The translations under genes were made by a program, and so were the position numbers. A stretch of DNA of 21,085 bases, taken from Conidiobolus coronatus NRRL 28638. Taxonomy: Eukaryota > Entomophthoromycota > Entomophthoromycetes > Entomophthorales > Conidiobolaceae. Where the stretch lies: positions 294,936 through 316,020 of the forward strand of contig KQ964425.1 in NCBI GenBank assembly GCA_001566745.1. Direction: 5' to 3'. Below are positions 19,094 to 21,085 of the stretch, one piece after another (positions within the stretch are counted from its first letter, which is position 1; each line of letters opens with the position of its first letter). The notes under the pieces are model-generated. The model made no database searches. It was not told the DNA's origin and saw only the letters and a program-made list of their open reading frames with translations.

Positions 19094-20131
19094 ATGATTA
19101 AAGATATTAAAGGATTAATAACGGCGCTAAAGCCTCAAGCTATTAAAGCAGATTTGGAACTATTAACCGAAGGGATTATGGTTCCTGAAGCTACTGAAGA
19201 CTTGTCTACTTTCTCTATTCAAGGCGGCTTAAAACTAACGCTATCAGCTAAAAAATCTATCAGTAGTATTATCATACAGTTTTTGGGATCCTATCAAAAC
19301 TTAAAACAGCAGAATAAACAGTGCGAAAAAGGTTCTACGTTAATAGAGAATCAACTCGAGTTAATGGAGAATACCTTGGATTTTAAGCAGGGCACTTCTG
19401 TATTAGAATTTGAATTAGCATTACCTAGATCCCTTCCCTCCACCATAAGCTCCGACGCTATCAAAATAAACTACACAATATCAGCTGTCATCAATGTTGA
19501 AGGAGAAGCTTCACCCTTGATTTGTCAATTGCCAGTTCGCGTAACCAATAATTACTTAGTTCCCTACCTAAACGACTTACTCGATACTTATTCCCACACT
19601 GGAAATATTCAATCCAAAATTAATTATAGTTTAAACTTTACTAAAAGAGTTTTCAATATGGGTGAGAGTGTTAACTTCAACGTTGATTTAGACACTACAC
19701 AAGATATTAAAGTTAATTCTTTAACAGTTAGTTTATTGCAAAGAGAGACTATAACAAACTTTGAAGAACCAAATAACACAACAAACGTTATCAATTCTAC
19801 ATTAAATAGGGATATTAGAATACTATGCACTACAAACTGCAGTACCCACCCAAATCAATTCATTATTCCTTTAAAACAAAAACTAAACAAACGCACTCTA
19901 GTGCCATCTATCAATACCAAAGAATTCGAAGTTAGCCATCAAATCCAGTTACTTATTAACTACTCAGTGCAAGGTCAAACCCCTCAGATTAGATTTGTTA
20001 AGGTGCCAATAGCTATTCAGAGCTGTGATTCTGATGCCTTTAGTCTTAGCGCTTTGCCTAAATATAGTCAATTTGACTTAAATTCGGTTTTGATTCCTAT
20101 TGGAGAATTACCACCAGTATACTGTAATTAG
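19094..20131 (+). CDS. Alpha-arrestin-like protein, copy 5
   Basis: This is a 345-residue protein. The N domain (about 18-152) carries FSIQGGLKL, IIIQFLGSYQNL and LEFELALPRSLPSTISS, then the INYTISAVI strand. The C domain (about 168-308) has LNKRTLVPS, VSHQIQLLINYSVQG and VPIAIQ. Residues 223-252 form a longer, asparagine- and threonine-rich loop with two Cys (245, 249) that the paralogs lack. The tail has LPKY (321-324) and PPVY (340-343), two residues before the stop. Like copy 2 it has the QCEKGSTLIENQLEL stretch (76-90), so it sits between copies 1/2 and copies 3/4 in sequence. G is at -3 of the ATG. AATAAA lies at 20164-20169. No tRNA follows directly; the nearest, 533 bases on, points the same way as the gene. 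Confidence 0.85.
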   Translation: MIKDIKGLITALKPQAIKADLELLTEGIMVPEATEDLSTFSIQGGLKLTLSAKKSISSIIIQFLGSYQNLKQQNKQCEKGSTLIENQLELMENTLDFKQGTSVLEFELALPRSLPSTISSDAIKINYTISAVINVEGEASPLICQLPVRVTNNYLVPYLNDLLDTYSHTGNIQSKINYSLNFTKRVFNMGESVNFNVDLDTTQDIKVNSLTVSLLQRETITNFEEPNNTTNVINSTLNRDIRILCTTNCSTHPNQFIIPLKQKLNKRTLVPSINTKEFEVSHQIQLLINYSVQGQTPQIRFVKVPIAIQSCDSDAFSLSALPKYSQFDLNSVLIPIGELPPVYCN

Positions 20132-20664
20132 TTACAGTAGTTATTGTATATTATATAATTGTAAATAAAAATTGAATCATAACATTAAACTAAGCAAATG
20201 TATTTAATATATAAACTTTAATTAGGCCAAAATTTTTATTCATAACTATTAATAAGGTATTAATTATATTATTATTAATTTTTTATAGTTCTATAGTCTA
20301 GTTAAGTTGGTTTATTCATGATATAAAATCTAAATTAAATATTTGTTTGATGATTTATAGAGATTTGATTATGAAATTGTAAAAAATTCACACATATATA
20401 GAGAGCAAATTAATTTAAAATACATATTATTGTTGTTATAAGTCAATATTTAAATGTAATTGAGGTAAAATACCTATCTAAGGATATAATCATAATAGCA
20501 AAAAAAAGTTAATTTTTGTAAAAAATTGTATGAATTAATTATCACTAGAATATTTAATGTAGTAAAGATGTTAGGAATATGATAATAAAATATAATTGTT
20601 AAATTTGTAAATATTATAAATGTTTTATAAATAGTTTCCATATTGATTATATTTACTCCAATAA
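20132..20664. other. Intergenic region between arrestin copy 5 and tRNA copy 3
   Basis: A 533-base A+T-rich stretch with the poly(A) signal of copy 5 at 20164-20169. There is no remnant of a minus-strand tRNA where copies 3 and 4 have one. Nothing else is recognised. Confidence 0.6.
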
Positions 20665-20746
20665 GCTACTATGGCCGAGTGGTCTAAGGCGGGTGACTTA
20701 AGATCCCCTCTCGAAAGAGGCGTAGGTTCGAACCCTACTGGTAGCA
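20665..20746 (+). tRNA. tRNA-Leu (anticodon UAA), copy 3, inverted
   Basis: The same 82 bases as the other two copies, but on the plus strand. The flanks are related in inverted order. The trailer has the same CTTTTTGTTTATTTTTTAT core, and the leader ends in CTCCAATAA against TTCAATAA in copy 1. This shows that a block including the tRNA flanks was copied or flipped, and not only the mature tRNA. Confidence 0.93.
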
Positions 20747-21085
20747 TTTCTTTTTGTTTATTTTTTATATGAAAAATTTTCAATATTTTTGATTTTTACT
20801 ATTTTAAAACTTATTAAAGAGTTCTTTTATTATATAAATCTTATAAAATATTATTTTAACTTTATATTACCAAAAGTTCTCTAATTAACAAAATCTACTC
20901 ATCATGAAATTTAGTAATAAAAAATTAAAATTTTTACTGAACTCATACTAAATTTGGTCCAAGTTAACCATAATCCTTCACATATTATAGTTTAAATCAA
21001 AATGGTTATTTAGTTATATATATTTCGACTAGTTTAGTATAATTAACCTAATACATAATTACTTGATATGTGCTAATATGAATAT
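20747..21085. other. Right edge, no gene seen
   Basis: After the terminator there is only A+T-rich sequence. By analogy with the other tRNA units, a minus-strand arrestin gene might have been expected just here, but no PPxY-tail coding sequence is visible within the 319 bases left. Confidence 0.6.
20751..20766 (+). terminator. Pol III terminator of tRNA-Leu copy 3
   Basis: Five T (20751-20755) and then six T (20761-20766) follow the tRNA, as in the other copies. Confidence 0.7.

Overview
This window looks like nuclear DNA of an early-diverging, very A+T-rich fungus. The genes are intronless, single and widely spaced. They have TATA-box promoters, AATAAA-type 3' signals and eukaryotic tRNA genes with internal A and B boxes. 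There are no bacterial operons or Shine-Dalgarno sites. Overall A+T is roughly three quarters by eye. The gene mix (F-box/LRR-like protein, many small arrestin-like paralogs) and the base composition would fit an entomophthoralean fungus such as Conidiobolus, but that placement is inference.

Layout: (1) 1-3618 has no intact gene. It holds a diverged pair of direct repeats (about 1170-1690 and 1920-2410) and a G+C-enriched island (about 2500-3060) that may be decayed coding DNA. (2) 3619-4881 (-) encodes an F-box-like, leucine-rich-repeat protein. (3) 6737-20131 holds five paralogous alpha-arrestin-like genes: one on the minus strand (6737-7771) and four on the plus strand (10699-11739, 12750-13769, 16200-17234, 19094-20131). 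(4) Three identical tRNA-Leu(UAA) genes lie in the right half. Two (13847-13928 and 17265-17346, both -) sit tail-to-tail just behind an arrestin gene. The third (20665-20746, +) is in the opposite orientation.

The first two arrestin genes are close relatives (about 78% identical by hand alignment) arranged head-to-head. The other three are much more diverged. All five have the N- and C-terminal arrestin sandwich domains and a short tail with an LPxY motif followed by a PPxY motif at the very C-terminus; one copy has APxY instead. In known fungal and animal alpha-arrestins such motifs recruit WW-domain ubiquitin ligases (Rsp5/Nedd4 family) to membrane cargo for endocytosis. The likely role of this cluster is therefore a set of ubiquitin-ligase adaptors with different cargo preferences or expression. 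Each gene has a good TATA box 57-74 bp upstream of the chosen ATG, which also corrects two start codons.

The arrestin + tRNA-Leu pair has been duplicated as a block. The Pol III terminator of each minus-strand tRNA is, on the other strand, the probable poly(A) signal of the arrestin gene. Other points of interest are a 31-bp imperfect inverted repeat at 14758-14896 and several small structured or simple-repeat tracts. No transposon, CRISPR array, rRNA or intact mobile element was recognised.
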